This document shows positions 1 to 6,351 of a stretch of DNA of 9,577 bases, piece after piece. A program made the translations under genes and the position numbers. This DNA is from an uncultured Bacilli bacterium (lineage in GTDB: Bacteria; Bacillota_I; Bacilli_A; RF39; UBA660). Each line of letters opens with the position of its first letter. The stretch's first letter is position 1. Location: NCBI GenBank assembly GCA_948874605.1, contig CAQRXS010000046.1:1-9577 (forward strand). Reading direction: 5' to 3'. The notes beneath the pieces were generated by a model that was given only the letters and a program-made list of their open reading frames with translations, did no database searches and was not told where the DNA came from.

Positions 1-155
1 CTTCTTATTATGACATTTTTCTTATAATGTATTACATTGTACTTTACACTATCTAAAATAATTATAAAATGTCTTATTTCCCAAGTGAAGATATTTATAC
101 ATTCTAAACGTTTATATAAAGTTCTAATCAATAAATTTTCCAAAAAAATTCTATT
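1..155. other. AT-rich intergenic tail, no gene seen
   Basis: This stretch lies downstream of the YolD-like gene. I see no credible coding region: the plus-strand frame that opens here runs into the antisense of the YolD gene, has no Shine-Dalgarno sequence and encodes a low-complexity Lys/Ile/Ser-rich product. Apart from the possible terminator at 142-168, the only structure is a short AT palindrome at 26-38 (AATGTATTACATT), which is not convincing as a regulatory site in so AT-rich a region. Confidence 0.5.
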
Positions 156-168
156 TCATTCTAATTTT
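142..168 (-). terminator. weak intrinsic terminator after the YolD-like gene
   Basis: On the minus strand a 6-bp A/U stem (AAAATT at 168-163 pairing with AATTTT at 150-145) is followed directly by a U-run. The TGA stop codon at 158-156 lies in the 12-base loop. The stem has no G-C pairs, so it is weak. It is listed mainly because other terminators in this window have the same arrangement. Confidence 0.3.
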
Positions 169-569
169 GAATCATTACTTTTAAAATATAAAAATTCAAT
201 ATCCCTAATATCAGAAAATGTGATTTTCTCTCCATCTTGAAACTCTATAACTTGATATACGCAATCTATTCTTTTTAAACAACCAGACCTTTCTTTAATA
301 AAATCTAATTTAAAATATTTAAGAAATATAAATGGAAGTTTTTGAATATTTTTACTTAAAAATATCAAAGTATTCTCTAACTTATTTCTAGTAAATTCAT
401 CTAATTCAAAATTTTCATCAACAACACTTGAAACTCCTTCAATTGCCTCTTCAAAACCATTTAAAGCAGCAAAAGGATGAAATTGCATAGCACGATTTTC
501 TACACTCATACAAGGATAATTAGAAATAGGCCTTTCAAGATTTATAATATCATCATAGTCTCGAGTCAT
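156..569 (-). CDS. YolD-like protein, accessory to the adjacent Y-family polymerase
   Basis: This 137-residue protein belongs to the YolD-like family, whose members are found in Bacillota beside UvrX/UmuC-type polymerases. Their role is not firmly established, though a UmuD-like accessory role has been suggested for the family. The family signature is visible: YDDIINLERP at residues 5-14, then CMSVENRAMQFHPFAAL at 20-36, matching the usual 'YDDIIxLPxxxSxxHPxMxxxDRAAQFAPFAAL' pattern. The C-terminal part (about 100-137) resembles the strand-rich YolD tail. The ATG overlaps the polymerase stop codon as ATGA, and a GGTGG lies 9 bases upstream, so translation is probably coupled. It should share the SOS-type promoter ahead of the polymerase. 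The start is well supported because the conserved motif begins at residue 5. Confidence 0.85.
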   Translation of the reverse strand: MTRDYDDIINLERPISNYPCMSVENRAMQFHPFAALNGFEEAIEGVSSVVDENFELDEFTRNKLENTLIFLSKNIQKLPFIFLKYFKLDFIKERSGCLKRIDCVYQVIEFQDGEKITFSDIRDIEFLYFKSNDSKLE

Positions 570-2035
570 CCCTTATGTCCACCTACCGTTTCATTTCGCT
601 CTAAAGCAGTTGCATCATCTAATAAATTCATACCTTTAAAAATCGCATTCTTTCCATACTTATTTTTAATATTAAGTAAAGTTTGTTGAATCTTTTGTTC
701 TTTTATTAACTCCTTTTTTTGGACTTCTTTTTGTTTTTCTAAAGTTTCATAATTTGTAAACAAATCCATTTGCTCATAAACACGGTTTCTATTATAAGCA
801 GAATTACATAAATTCCCAACTGTCATATTTATTTTTTTTATCTTTAAATCCCTGCGAATAATTTTATCAAATAATTGCACAAAGCCTAATTTTATCAAAG
901 AAGTTGATGATGATTGACTTTGTAAACGAAAAGTTCCATGTGCTGGTTTTGGGACAGTCCTACCATATCTATCCGTAGCAACTGGTCCACGATATCCATC
1001 TAATTCCTTATCATAATCAATATGTAAAAGAAGTAAATCCGTCAATAATTGTTTTTTTGTTAATTCAAGAGCGATACTTTCACTCATTTCTTCAATTACA
1101 AGCTTAGTCTGTTCGTATGTATAAGGATAACTTAAAACTTGTCCAGAACAAATACTTCTAGATTCTGGTTTATATTTTTTTATATCTTCTATTTTAACAG
1201 ATTCAAATCCCCAGCTATGATCAATTAATAATTCAGCATTGACACCAAACATTCGAAATAAAAGAGCCTCATTTTCAAGAGAACAACGTGCGATATCTCC
1301 CATGGTAAATAAATGAATGCTTTCTAATTTTTTTGCATATCCTGGCCCAACTCTCCAAAAATCAGTTAATGGTCTGTGATTCCAAAGCTTACTACGATAA
1401 CTTTTTTCATCTAAAAACGCGATTCGAACACCAAGAGAATTAGGCACAGTATGTTTTGCTAATATATCCATAGCAACCTTACACAAATACATATTCGTTC
1501 CAATACCAGCAGTCGCTGTAATTCCAGTTGTTTTATAAACATCTAAAATCATTTGGCTTACAAATTCCTGTGGTGTTTTTTTGTATAGTTTTAAATACTT
1601 TGAAATATCAATAAATACTTCATCAATAGAATAAGCATAAATATCCTCAGGAGCTACATATTTTAAATACACTTTATAAATATCAGTACTATATTTCATA
1701 TAAAGCTTCATTCTAGGTGGCGCTACTATATAATCTACTTCTAAGGCAGAATTTTGTTTCAATTCAGAGTCTATAAAAGATTTTCCAACAAATCTATGCG
1801 TAGCAAGCTTTTTCCGCCTTTCTAAGTTAACACTTCGAATCTTACTTACTACCTGAAAAAGTCTTGATCTTCCACTTAAACCATAAGCTTTTAAAGACGG
1901 AGAAACTGCTAGACAAATGGTTTTTGTTGTTCTAGATTCATCCGCTACTACTAGATTAGTATCTAATGGGTCAAGCCCACGTTCCATACATTCTACAGAA
2001 GCGTAAAATGATTTTAAATCAATAGATGCAAACAT
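566..2035 (-). CDS. Y-family translesion DNA polymerase (UmuC/UvrX-like)
   Basis: This 489-residue error-prone polymerase is predicted to copy past DNA lesions. The palm motifs are present: D6 in FASIDLKSFYASVE, with Tyr11 at the steric-gate position as in UmuC, and D138-E139 in YAYSIDEVFIDIS for metal binding. The thumb/HhH region (about 220-270) contains WRVGPGYAKKLESI, and the little-finger domain follows from about 290 to 405. EQMDLF at 421-426 is a near-canonical beta-clamp-binding peptide. The C-terminus (LERNETVGGHKG) matches the tail usual in Firmicutes UvrX-type enzymes. The length is slightly above classical DinB, as expected for this subfamily. The ATG has a GAAGGTGAT ribosome site 5 bases upstream. 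The gene is preceded by a LexA-like box and overlaps the YolD-like gene by 4 bases. All key residues are intact, so it appears functional. Assignment to UvrX rather than UmuC is by context. Confidence 0.95.
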   Translation of the reverse strand: MFASIDLKSFYASVECMERGLDPLDTNLVVADESRTTKTICLAVSPSLKAYGLSGRSRLFQVVSKIRSVNLERRKKLATHRFVGKSFIDSELKQNSALEVDYIVAPPRMKLYMKYSTDIYKVYLKYVAPEDIYAYSIDEVFIDISKYLKLYKKTPQEFVSQMILDVYKTTGITATAGIGTNMYLCKVAMDILAKHTVPNSLGVRIAFLDEKSYRSKLWNHRPLTDFWRVGPGYAKKLESIHLFTMGDIARCSLENEALLFRMFGVNAELLIDHSWGFESVKIEDIKKYKPESRSICSGQVLSYPYTYEQTKLVIEEMSESIALELTKKQLLTDLLLLHIDYDKELDGYRGPVATDRYGRTVPKPAHGTFRLQSQSSSTSLIKLGFVQLFDKIIRRDLKIKKINMTVGNLCNSAYNRNRVYEQMDLFTNYETLEKQKEVQKKELIKEQKIQQTLLNIKNKYGKNAIFKGMNLLDDATALERNETVGGHKG

Positions 2036-2057
2036 AGTATCACCTTCTATTAAAAGA

Positions 2058-2066
2058 ATTATATCA
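2058..2066 (-). promoter_or_regulatory. extended -10 promoter of the polymerase-YolD operon
   Basis: On the minus strand TGATATAAT is a perfect extended -10 element (TGnTATAAT). The -35 position, 17 bp further upstream, reads TTTCTT, a poor match, which an extended -10 can tolerate. Transcription would begin near 2051, just before the ribosome binding site. The -35 position overlaps the LexA-like box, the expected geometry for repression. Confidence 0.65.
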
Positions 2067-2082
2067 AAATCGCAGCAATAAA

Positions 2083-2096
2083 GAAACTATTGTTCG
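2083..2096 (-). promoter_or_regulatory. candidate LexA/DinR (SOS) box
   Basis: The minus strand reads CGAACAATAGTTTC. The Bacillus DinR/LexA consensus is CGAACRNRYGTTYC; both outer half-sites fit and only two inner degenerate positions differ. It lies about 48 bp before the polymerase start codon and overlaps the -35 region of the promoter. Because SOS control of UvrX/DinB-type genes is established in Bacillota, the location adds weight. No lexA gene is in the window. Confidence 0.6.
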
Positions 2097-2105
2097 TAAA
2101 AAGTA

Positions 2106-2134
2106 CAAAAAAAAATTCTTATTTTTCTGAATTT
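2106..2134 (-). terminator. intrinsic terminator after the YbjQ-family gene
   Basis: A 6-bp stem (AAATTC at 2134-2129 with GAATTT at 2118-2113), which could extend outward by A-U pairs, is followed by a long U-run. The TAA stop codon at 2121-2119 sits inside the loop. The stem is A/U-rich and so only moderately convincing, but the U-run and its position right at the gene end support it. Confidence 0.45.
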
Positions 2135-2454
2135 CTTTTCTTTTTTAATTTTACTGCAGTCCCATACGCAATAATTTCCGCAGCTCCATGCATAACACTA
2201 GAAGACCCATATCTTACACCCACAATAGCATCTGCTCCTAAAGACTTGGCATCATCTACCATTCTTTTCGTAGCCATTTGTCGCGCAACAGAAATCATAT
2301 CGGTATAACTACTGATTTCTCCTCCAACAATAGTTTTCATACCTGCCATAAAATCACGACCTAAATTCTTAGATTGAACAATTTGTCCTTTAACAATTCC
2401 TAAAGTCTCAATAATCTCTTCTCCTGGAATAGAATCAATACTTACTAGCTTCAT
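2119..2454 (-). CDS. YbjQ/UPF0145 family protein
   Basis: This 111-residue protein matches the YbjQ (UPF0145, 'putative heavy-metal-binding') family over its whole length. Hallmarks include an early MKLVSIDSIPG strand, IVQSKNLGRDFMAGMKTIVGGEI at about 25-47, then MVDDAKSLGADAIVGVRY at 65-82 and EIIAYGTAV at 93-101. These proteins form a small ring-like oligomer, and the proposed metal binding is not well proven. Here there are no cysteines. The start chosen is the ATG at 2454, because GGAGG lies 8 bases upstream of it. The earlier in-frame ATG at 2469 overlaps that ribosome site. The gene overlaps the 3' end of the MerR-type gene by 20 bp, so it is co-transcribed and presumably under that regulator's control. 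Confidence 0.88.
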   Translation of the reverse strand: MKLVSIDSIPGEEIIETLGIVKGQIVQSKNLGRDFMAGMKTIVGGEISSYTDMISVARQMATKRMVDDAKSLGADAIVGVRYGSSSVMHGAAEIIAYGTAVKLKKKRNSEK

Positions 2455-3079
2455 CTTCCTCACCTCCATTAATTTCTTTCATACGAATGATTAAATTATA
2501 ACCAATTCCATAAACAGGAATACAAAAAAATAATACAAAGAAAATATAAATTAACCATGGTAATTTATCAGCATTAGTAAATTGAAAATAACTTATCATT
2601 CCAATTAAAGAAAGGAATAAAAAACTAAAAATCAAACTTGACAATATTGCTCCAATAATTTTTTTCCTTTTATTTGTCTTCGTATTCCTCATTGTAAACC
2701 CTTCTTTATTTAATACATTCATACCAACAAAATGATTTGTAACTTCAAGAGACTCAAGCGTATCATCTTTTTCTAAAATATCTAAACACATACTTTTGAT
2801 TTTCTCATATTTTTCCTGTTCTTCTTCTATTTTTAAAATCCTTTCTTTCATACAATCTTTTAAAGAAACCACTCCGTCTTGTAACATTTTTATTTCATGA
2901 ATAGAAACATCTAATTCCCTTAAAAACTTAATAATCTTTAATTTTTTTATATCTTTCTCATCATAGATACGATAATCATTATTCCTATTTCTTTTAGGAT
3001 TTAATAAACCGTTTTCTTCATAAAATCGAATACTTTTTTTTGACAAATGCACAATGTGTTCTACTTCTGAAATATTCAT
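2435..3079 (-). CDS. membrane-tethered MerR-family transcriptional regulator
   Basis: This 214-residue protein has an N-terminal MerR winged helix-turn-helix: NISEVEHIVHLSKKSIRFYEENGLL at residues 2-26 and NDYRIYDEKDIKKLKIIKFLRELDVSIHEI at 34-63. A charged coiled-coil dimerisation helix follows at about 75-105. In place of a small ligand pocket there are two strongly hydrophobic segments, about 141-166 and 174-198, with a short loop (NADKLPW) between them, and then an acidic tail. It should sit in the membrane with its DNA-binding domain in the cytoplasm. The start is the ATG at 3079, which has AAAGGAG 5 bases upstream; an in-frame start 39 bases earlier has no such site. No metal-binding cysteine pattern is visible (C76, C98 and C186 are scattered). 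The effector is unknown. It is followed by the YbjQ gene and preceded by a 19-bp-spacer promoter, suggesting autoregulation. Confidence 0.88.
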   Translation of the reverse strand: MNISEVEHIVHLSKKSIRFYEENGLLNPKRNRNNDYRIYDEKDIKKLKIIKFLRELDVSIHEIKMLQDGVVSLKDCMKERILKIEEEQEKYEKIKSMCLDILEKDDTLESLEVTNHFVGMNVLNKEGFTMRNTKTNKRKKIIGAILSSLIFSFLFLSLIGMISYFQFTNADKLPWLIYIFFVLFFCIPVYGIGYNLIIRMKEINGGEEDEASKY

Positions 3080-3100
3080 AAAAACTCCTTTCACTATATG

Positions 3101-3131
3101 AGTATAATCCTTAACCATAGGGGAAAGTCAA
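3101..3131 (-). promoter_or_regulatory. MerR-type promoter with a 19-bp spacer
   Basis: On the minus strand TTGACT (3131-3126) and TATACT (3106-3101) are near-consensus -35 and -10 hexamers separated by exactly 19 bp rather than 17. An overlong spacer with the regulator bound inside it is the established signature of MerR-family promoters, where the protein untwists the DNA to activate transcription. The spacer contains an imperfect inverted repeat (CCTATGG/TTAAGG, outer CCT...AGG). It lies 22 bp upstream of the regulator's own start codon, so autoregulation is the likely arrangement. Confidence 0.75.
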
Positions 3132-3141
3132 GCAATATTTA

Positions 3142-3167
3142 AAAACAAAAAAAGTCATTACGACTTT
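3142..3167 (-). terminator. intrinsic terminator of the envelope operon
   Basis: On the minus strand AAAGTC (3167-3162) pairs with GACTTT (3156-3151) across a 5-base loop and is followed by a U-rich run with one G. The last sense codons and the TAA stop (3160-3158) of the YtxH-like gene form part of the hairpin. It separates the four-gene operon from the MerR unit. Confidence 0.7.
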
Positions 3168-3667
3168 CTTGAACGAGAACTTTTTTTCCTCTTTGGTAAA
3201 TCTTTTTTGTTATTTTCCTTCTTTTTATGTCCTATTACTTCTTCTTTCTCTGAAACAATCTCTTGCTCAAAAACTTCATTAAGTTCACATAAAAATTCAT
3301 CTAATAACATTCGCGTATTTTCTAAAATTTTGGTTGCTGCTTTTTGAACCACAGGAAGTTCCTGTTCCTGCGCAGCCACGATGAGCTCTGTACATTTATC
3401 TTCAATCAAAGCAACTTTCTCTAAAGCCGCCTCACGTGCTGTAACAGTATCAATAGTAGAAAGTTCGTCTCTAATCTCTTTTACTTTTTTTAAAAAATTA
3501 GCTTTCGTTTCTTCTACATCAACATTCTTAATTGTATCTACTAATAAGGAAAACGTTTTTTTTAAGTCATCCTGAATTTCATTACCTTCTTTCGGCGCAA
3601 GTAAAATACCTAGTCCTACCCCCACTAATGCTCCTGTAAAAAAAGAACGAAATCTCCCCTCTTTCAC
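3158..3667 (-). CDS. YtxH-like membrane-associated protein
   Basis: This 169-residue protein begins with a YtxH domain: a short Gly-rich hydrophobic segment, FFTGALVGVGLGILLAPKEG at residues 9-28, with the family's hallmark LLAPKEG. A helical, charged region (about 30-140) follows, then a strongly basic Lys/Arg/Ser tail (148-169). In Bacillus subtilis the ytxG-ytxH pair belongs to a general-stress operon; the molecular role of YtxH is not established. The start codon is GTG, overlapping the stop of the preceding YtxG-like gene as GTGA, with GGAG about 11 bases upstream, so translation is likely coupled. The basic tail may bind nucleic acid or acidic lipid head groups, which is inference. The stop codon lies within the terminator hairpin. 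Confidence 0.8.
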   Translation of the reverse strand: MKEGRFRSFFTGALVGVGLGILLAPKEGNEIQDDLKKTFSLLVDTIKNVDVEETKANFLKKVKEIRDELSTIDTVTAREAALEKVALIEDKCTELIVAAQEQELPVVQKAATKILENTRMLLDEFLCELNEVFEQEIVSEKEEVIGHKKKENNKKDLPKRKKSSRSRKS

Positions 3668-3975
3668 GCCTTTTTGCTCTCCTTTTTTTCTGCAACCTTC
3701 TTTGTAGCTTTCTTTTTAGCTGAAAATATATTTGCAACTAAAGAAGTAATTCCTTCTACAACTTTATCAGTAATTAAAACAATTCTATCAGTTGTACTAT
3801 CAATAATATGAAATAAACCATCTAAAGCTCTTACTTTCTCATTAACATTATCAACAACTTTCTCAACTTTATCTAATGTTATTAAGCATTTAATTGCCAA
3901 AATGATTCCCACAATTAAAATGATAATTAATAAAACATAAATTACAATTGGTAGAAATTCTAATAAAAAACTCAT
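3664..3975 (-). CDS. YtxG/DUF948-like single-pass membrane protein
   Basis: This 103-residue protein has one N-terminal transmembrane helix (about 7-29), then an amphipathic helix with the hydrophobic/charged pattern LDKVEKVVDNVNEKVRALDGL at about 34-54 that is typical of DUF948 proteins such as YtxG. A Lys-rich C-terminus (KKKATKKVAEKKESKK, 87-102) follows. The ATG at 3975 was chosen because GAGAGG lies 9 bases upstream; the ATG at 3984 touches that site and longer starts lie inside the upstream gene. Only one base separates the upstream TAA from this ATG, and the next gene overlaps by GTGA. The pairing with a YtxH-like gene matches ytxG-ytxH in Bacillus. Family assignment rests on topology and gene order, so it is moderate. 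Confidence 0.7.
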   Translation of the reverse strand: MSFLLEFLPIVIYVLLIIILIVGIILAIKCLITLDKVEKVVDNVNEKVRALDGLFHIIDSTTDRIVLITDKVVEGITSLVANIFSAKKKATKKVAEKKESKKA

Positions 3976-3976
3976 C

Positions 3977-4837
3977 TTATTCATCCTCTCTATTTTCATA
4001 CATTGAATCAATCAATTCAAACAAATCATTTTCTAAAGTTTCATCTGCTTCTATTTTTTGAGCTTCTGTCTTTTCAGAATTTTTATCTAATACATCCAAT
4101 GTAATTGGCGCCTCATCTTCATCATAAACTGCTTCAAAATCTTTATCTTCTCTTGTATTAGGTAGTTCTATCGTATCAAAAGCAGTTTCTTCCAATAATT
4201 CATCAATTGATTTTTCATCTTGAGCTTCGTTCTTCACAAAAGAATGCTCTTTCTTTTCTGGAATATCTTCCAAATCATTTACTATTTTTTCTTCTAATGT
4301 TCCAAATGCTTTCTTACGCGCTTCAGCAACATCATAGGATTTCTTTTCTTCTTGCTTAATTACAACAATATCTTCTTTTTTATAATTCTTATCTAAAACA
4401 CCATAAACAGGTGAAATAACAGGTGACGGCTTAAATTTTCTTTTATCATAGTCTGATGCTTTCGTTTCATAAGCACGTCCTTTAATTTCTTCTGCCTTAG
4501 GTCGCACGCGATTTTTCTTAGTTTGTGGACGTTCATGATCAAATAAATTTATACTCATATTTTTCTTTGGTTCTTCTGGAAAAAAATCTTCCATAGTTTT
4601 CATATCATTAAATTCTTGATCATCAAAGATAGGAAAATCAAAAGTTTTTTCAGCCTTAAAAAGCTCATGATCTTGAACTACTGGTTGTTCCTTTTGAACT
4701 GGTTCTTCATAAACGCTTCGTTTTTTAATAGGTTCTTTTTTATCCTCTTTTTGAGGTTCTACCTGCGTATCTTCGACAGGAATCTCAATTTCTTCCTCTT
4801 CAAATAATGCATTCTTAATTTTATTTAATAATCCCAT
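3977..4837 (-). CDS. uncharacterised charged, probably disordered protein with amphipathic N-terminus
   Basis: I do not recognise a named family for this 286-residue protein. MGLLNKIKNALF at residues 1-12 can form an amphipathic membrane-targeting helix and is followed by an acidic run. Most of the rest is rich in Glu, Lys, Asp and Pro and probably unfolded. Three segments look like conserved binding motifs: KFKPSPVISPVYGVLDKNY (134-152), DVAEARKKAFGTLEEKI (169-185) and the acidic C-terminal NDLFELIDSMYE (270-281). It has no transmembrane helix, so it is predicted to be a cytoplasmic protein peripherally bound to the membrane. The ribosome site GGAGGGG lies 5 bases before the ATG. It is second in a four-gene operon with a lipoprotein and YtxG/YtxH-like proteins. 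The N-terminus recalls SepF, but the SepF core domain is absent. Confidence 0.8.
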   Translation of the reverse strand: MGLLNKIKNALFEEEEIEIPVEDTQVEPQKEDKKEPIKKRSVYEEPVQKEQPVVQDHELFKAEKTFDFPIFDDQEFNDMKTMEDFFPEEPKKNMSINLFDHERPQTKKNRVRPKAEEIKGRAYETKASDYDKRKFKPSPVISPVYGVLDKNYKKEDIVVIKQEEKKSYDVAEARKKAFGTLEEKIVNDLEDIPEKKEHSFVKNEAQDEKSIDELLEETAFDTIELPNTREDKDFEAVYDEDEAPITLDVLDKNSEKTEAQKIEADETLENDLFELIDSMYENREDE

Positions 4838-4851
4838 GATTACCCCTCCAA

Positions 4852-5496
4852 CTATCTTCTTATGAAATCTGGATCTACTGCTTCATCTTCTTCATAAGTT
4901 CCATATTCTTCTACAATCTTTAAATATCCACTCTCTGTTTCAGCACTTTCAAAAATATTATGTTCTACTTCATTAGATTTTAAAACATCTTCCCCCATTA
5001 AACTTATCAAAACATCATCTTGATAAGTAATAGAAGTCAAAATAGACATGGCATAAGCAATTGCACTGTTGATGCCATCTTTCGCAACTATCACTTCTAT
5101 TTTAGCATAATTATACATGATTTCAATAAAATATTTGTCGTTTGCCGTATTTTTTATCTCAATATATCCAAAAAAATCTCCAGAAGATAAAGCTTTACTG
5201 TAAAAAGCATCATTTTTTTCAACATATTCTTCTTTCACTTTATTAAAATAACTTACCCTATCAACATACATATAATAAATTGCTGAATTAGAAGAAAAAA
5301 TTTCATTGCTTCCTGAATGGCTCAAAGATTTTAAACCTTTTGGTAAATAATATTTATAGCCTGCTCGGTAAGTATTAACAATATTAACCTCACTAGAAAT
5401 TATAGAGGAAAAAATAGAGTCAATCGACTCATTCTCTAAGCTAGTACAACCACTAGTAACAAAAAGTAGTAGGAATAAACATAATATTTTTTTCAT
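4852..5496 (-). CDS. uncharacterised lipoprotein, first gene of the envelope operon
   Basis: This 214-residue protein has a lipoprotein signal peptide: KK at residues 2-3, a hydrophobic core ILCLFLLLFV, and a lipobox TSGC with the lipidated Cys17. Thr at -3 is less common but allowed. The mature part has NTYRAGYKYYLPKGLKSL at about 41-58, alternating Tyr-rich strands (AIYYMYVDRVSYFNKV, 72-87), a GYIEI...YFIEIMYNYAKIEV strand pair at about 110-135, and an acidic tail that is probably flexible. No enzyme motif is evident. The start at 5496 is preferred over the one 18 bases upstream because AAAGGA lies about 8 bases before it and the signal peptide then has normal length. A strong promoter lies just upstream and 14 bases separate this gene from the next. 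Function is unknown; its partners suggest the outer face of a membrane assembly. Confidence 0.82.
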   Translation of the reverse strand: MKKILCLFLLLFVTSGCTSLENESIDSIFSSIISSEVNIVNTYRAGYKYYLPKGLKSLSHSGSNEIFSSNSAIYYMYVDRVSYFNKVKEEYVEKNDAFYSKALSSGDFFGYIEIKNTANDKYFIEIMYNYAKIEVIVAKDGINSAIAYAMSILTSITYQDDVLISLMGEDVLKSNEVEHNIFESAETESGYLKIVEEYGTYEEDEAVDPDFIRR

Positions 5497-5521
5497 GATT
5501 AACATCCTTTTCAATATATCA

Positions 5522-5550
5522 AGTATAACAAAAAAACAATTTTTTGTAAA
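5522..5550 (-). promoter_or_regulatory. strong sigma-A-type promoter of the envelope operon
   Basis: The minus strand shows TTTACA (5550-5545), a 17-bp spacer and TATACT (5527-5522), with TGT directly before the -10 giving an extended -10 element. The start point would fall about 20 bases before the lipoprotein ATG. The -35 abuts the stop codon of the preceding gene, so the operons are packed end to end. A weak A/U hairpin with a U-run (stem AATTT/AAATT) overlaps the same bases and might terminate the upstream transcript. Confidence 0.75.
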
Positions 5551-6351
5551 TTACCCATTAAACATCGTTAATTTTAAATAAGCATACTCTTCGAGTAAGG
5601 ATTCACTCTTCAAAGAAATATTCTCTATTCTAAACTCTTTTCGTTCATAAAAATTATTTTTTAAATAATAATAGTGATAATCAGCAGCTATATTTTCATT
5701 ATAATAAATAGCAAGGAAATCCTTTACATAATCAATAACTTCATTCGTAATTTCATTTCTTTCTCCAAAGTAAACTACTTTTTGATTTCCCTCATCTTGA
5801 ATAAGGATATGATAATAATAGTTCTGCGAAGAAAATGGTTCTTCTTGCTTTTGATATAGATAGGAATTCCAAAAGTCTCTAGAATTTTCATAAAATATCT
5901 TATGATCAGTAGCAGAAAGCGGTATGATATCAGAAAGAGAAATTTTATAATGCATTCCTTTATCTTCTTCAAAAGCTATAGAAATATGATTTCTCTCATC
6001 TTGATATAATTCAAGCGAACCATGATAAAAAGAAGAAAAGCGATTAAGTGCTTTGTCATTTTTTTTATCTACAAGCGAACAAAGCAAAGCGAGGCCATAT
6101 TGAAATTCGTCATTAATTTCATAAGTAAATCCCTCAATAGCATCAGTTATCGTAAATTCCAATACATAATTATTATGAAAAAGTCTATAATTATTTTCTT
6201 CTATGGGTTCTAAGACCCAATCAATACGGATATCTTCATCAAGCTGTTCAAATAATTCTTCCCAACTTTCGTCTTTTCTAAGAAAATATAACCCCAACAT
6301 TCCTAATAATAAAACACATAATAAAATAATAAAAATATATTTTTTCTTCAT
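5551..6351 (-). CDS. membrane-anchored extracytoplasmic protein of unknown function
   Basis: I do not recognise this 266-residue protein. It starts MKKKYIFIILLCVLLLGMLG with one hydrophobic helix at about 4-24 flanked by basic residues and has no lipobox or prepilin cleavage motif, so it should be an N-in, C-out anchored protein. The outer part is rich in Tyr, Glu and Asn with predicted mixed helix and strand (for example SQNYYYHILIQ at about 174-184 and VIDYVKDFLAIYYNE at about 205-219). No catalytic motif is visible. Its ATG overlaps the stop of the prepilin-like gene as ATGA, and GAGG sits 5 bases upstream inside that gene, so the two are translationally coupled. It could be a partner, chaperone or assembly factor for the prepilin, which is inference from coupling only. 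Confidence 0.75.
   Translation of the reverse strand: MKKKYIFIILLCVLLLGMLGLYFLRKDESWEELFEQLDEDIRIDWVLEPIEENNYRLFHNNYVLEFTITDAIEGFTYEINDEFQYGLALLCSLVDKKNDKALNRFSSFYHGSLELYQDERNHISIAFEEDKGMHYKISLSDIIPLSATDHKIFYENSRDFWNSYLYQKQEEPFSSQNYYYHILIQDEGNQKVVYFGERNEITNEVIDYVKDFLAIYYNENIAADYHYYYLKNNFYERKEFRIENISLKSESLLEEYAYLKLTMFNG

Noticed and set aside
26..38. Short palindrome AATGTATTACATT near the left edge
   Set aside because: Such short AT palindromes are expected often by chance in this base composition, and no gene start is near it.
37..240. A 67-codon plus-strand frame at the left edge
   Set aside because: It overlaps the end of the YolD-like gene on the other strand, has no ribosome site and a low-complexity product.
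156..2035. Polymerase-YolD pair as part of a prophage or integrative element
   Set aside because: These pairs do occur on mobile elements, but no integrase, repeat or phage gene is visible here and the nearby genes look chromosomal. The left boundary is out of view, so it cannot be excluded.
2455..2469. Longer start (ATG at 2469) for the YbjQ-family protein
   Set aside because: That ATG overlaps the GGAGG ribosome site that serves the ATG at 2454, and family members begin at the MKLV position.
3977..4837. SepF, on the basis of the MGLLNKIKNALF amphipathic N-terminus and acidic run
   Set aside because: The globular SepF domain is missing; only the membrane-targeting style of the N-terminus is similar.
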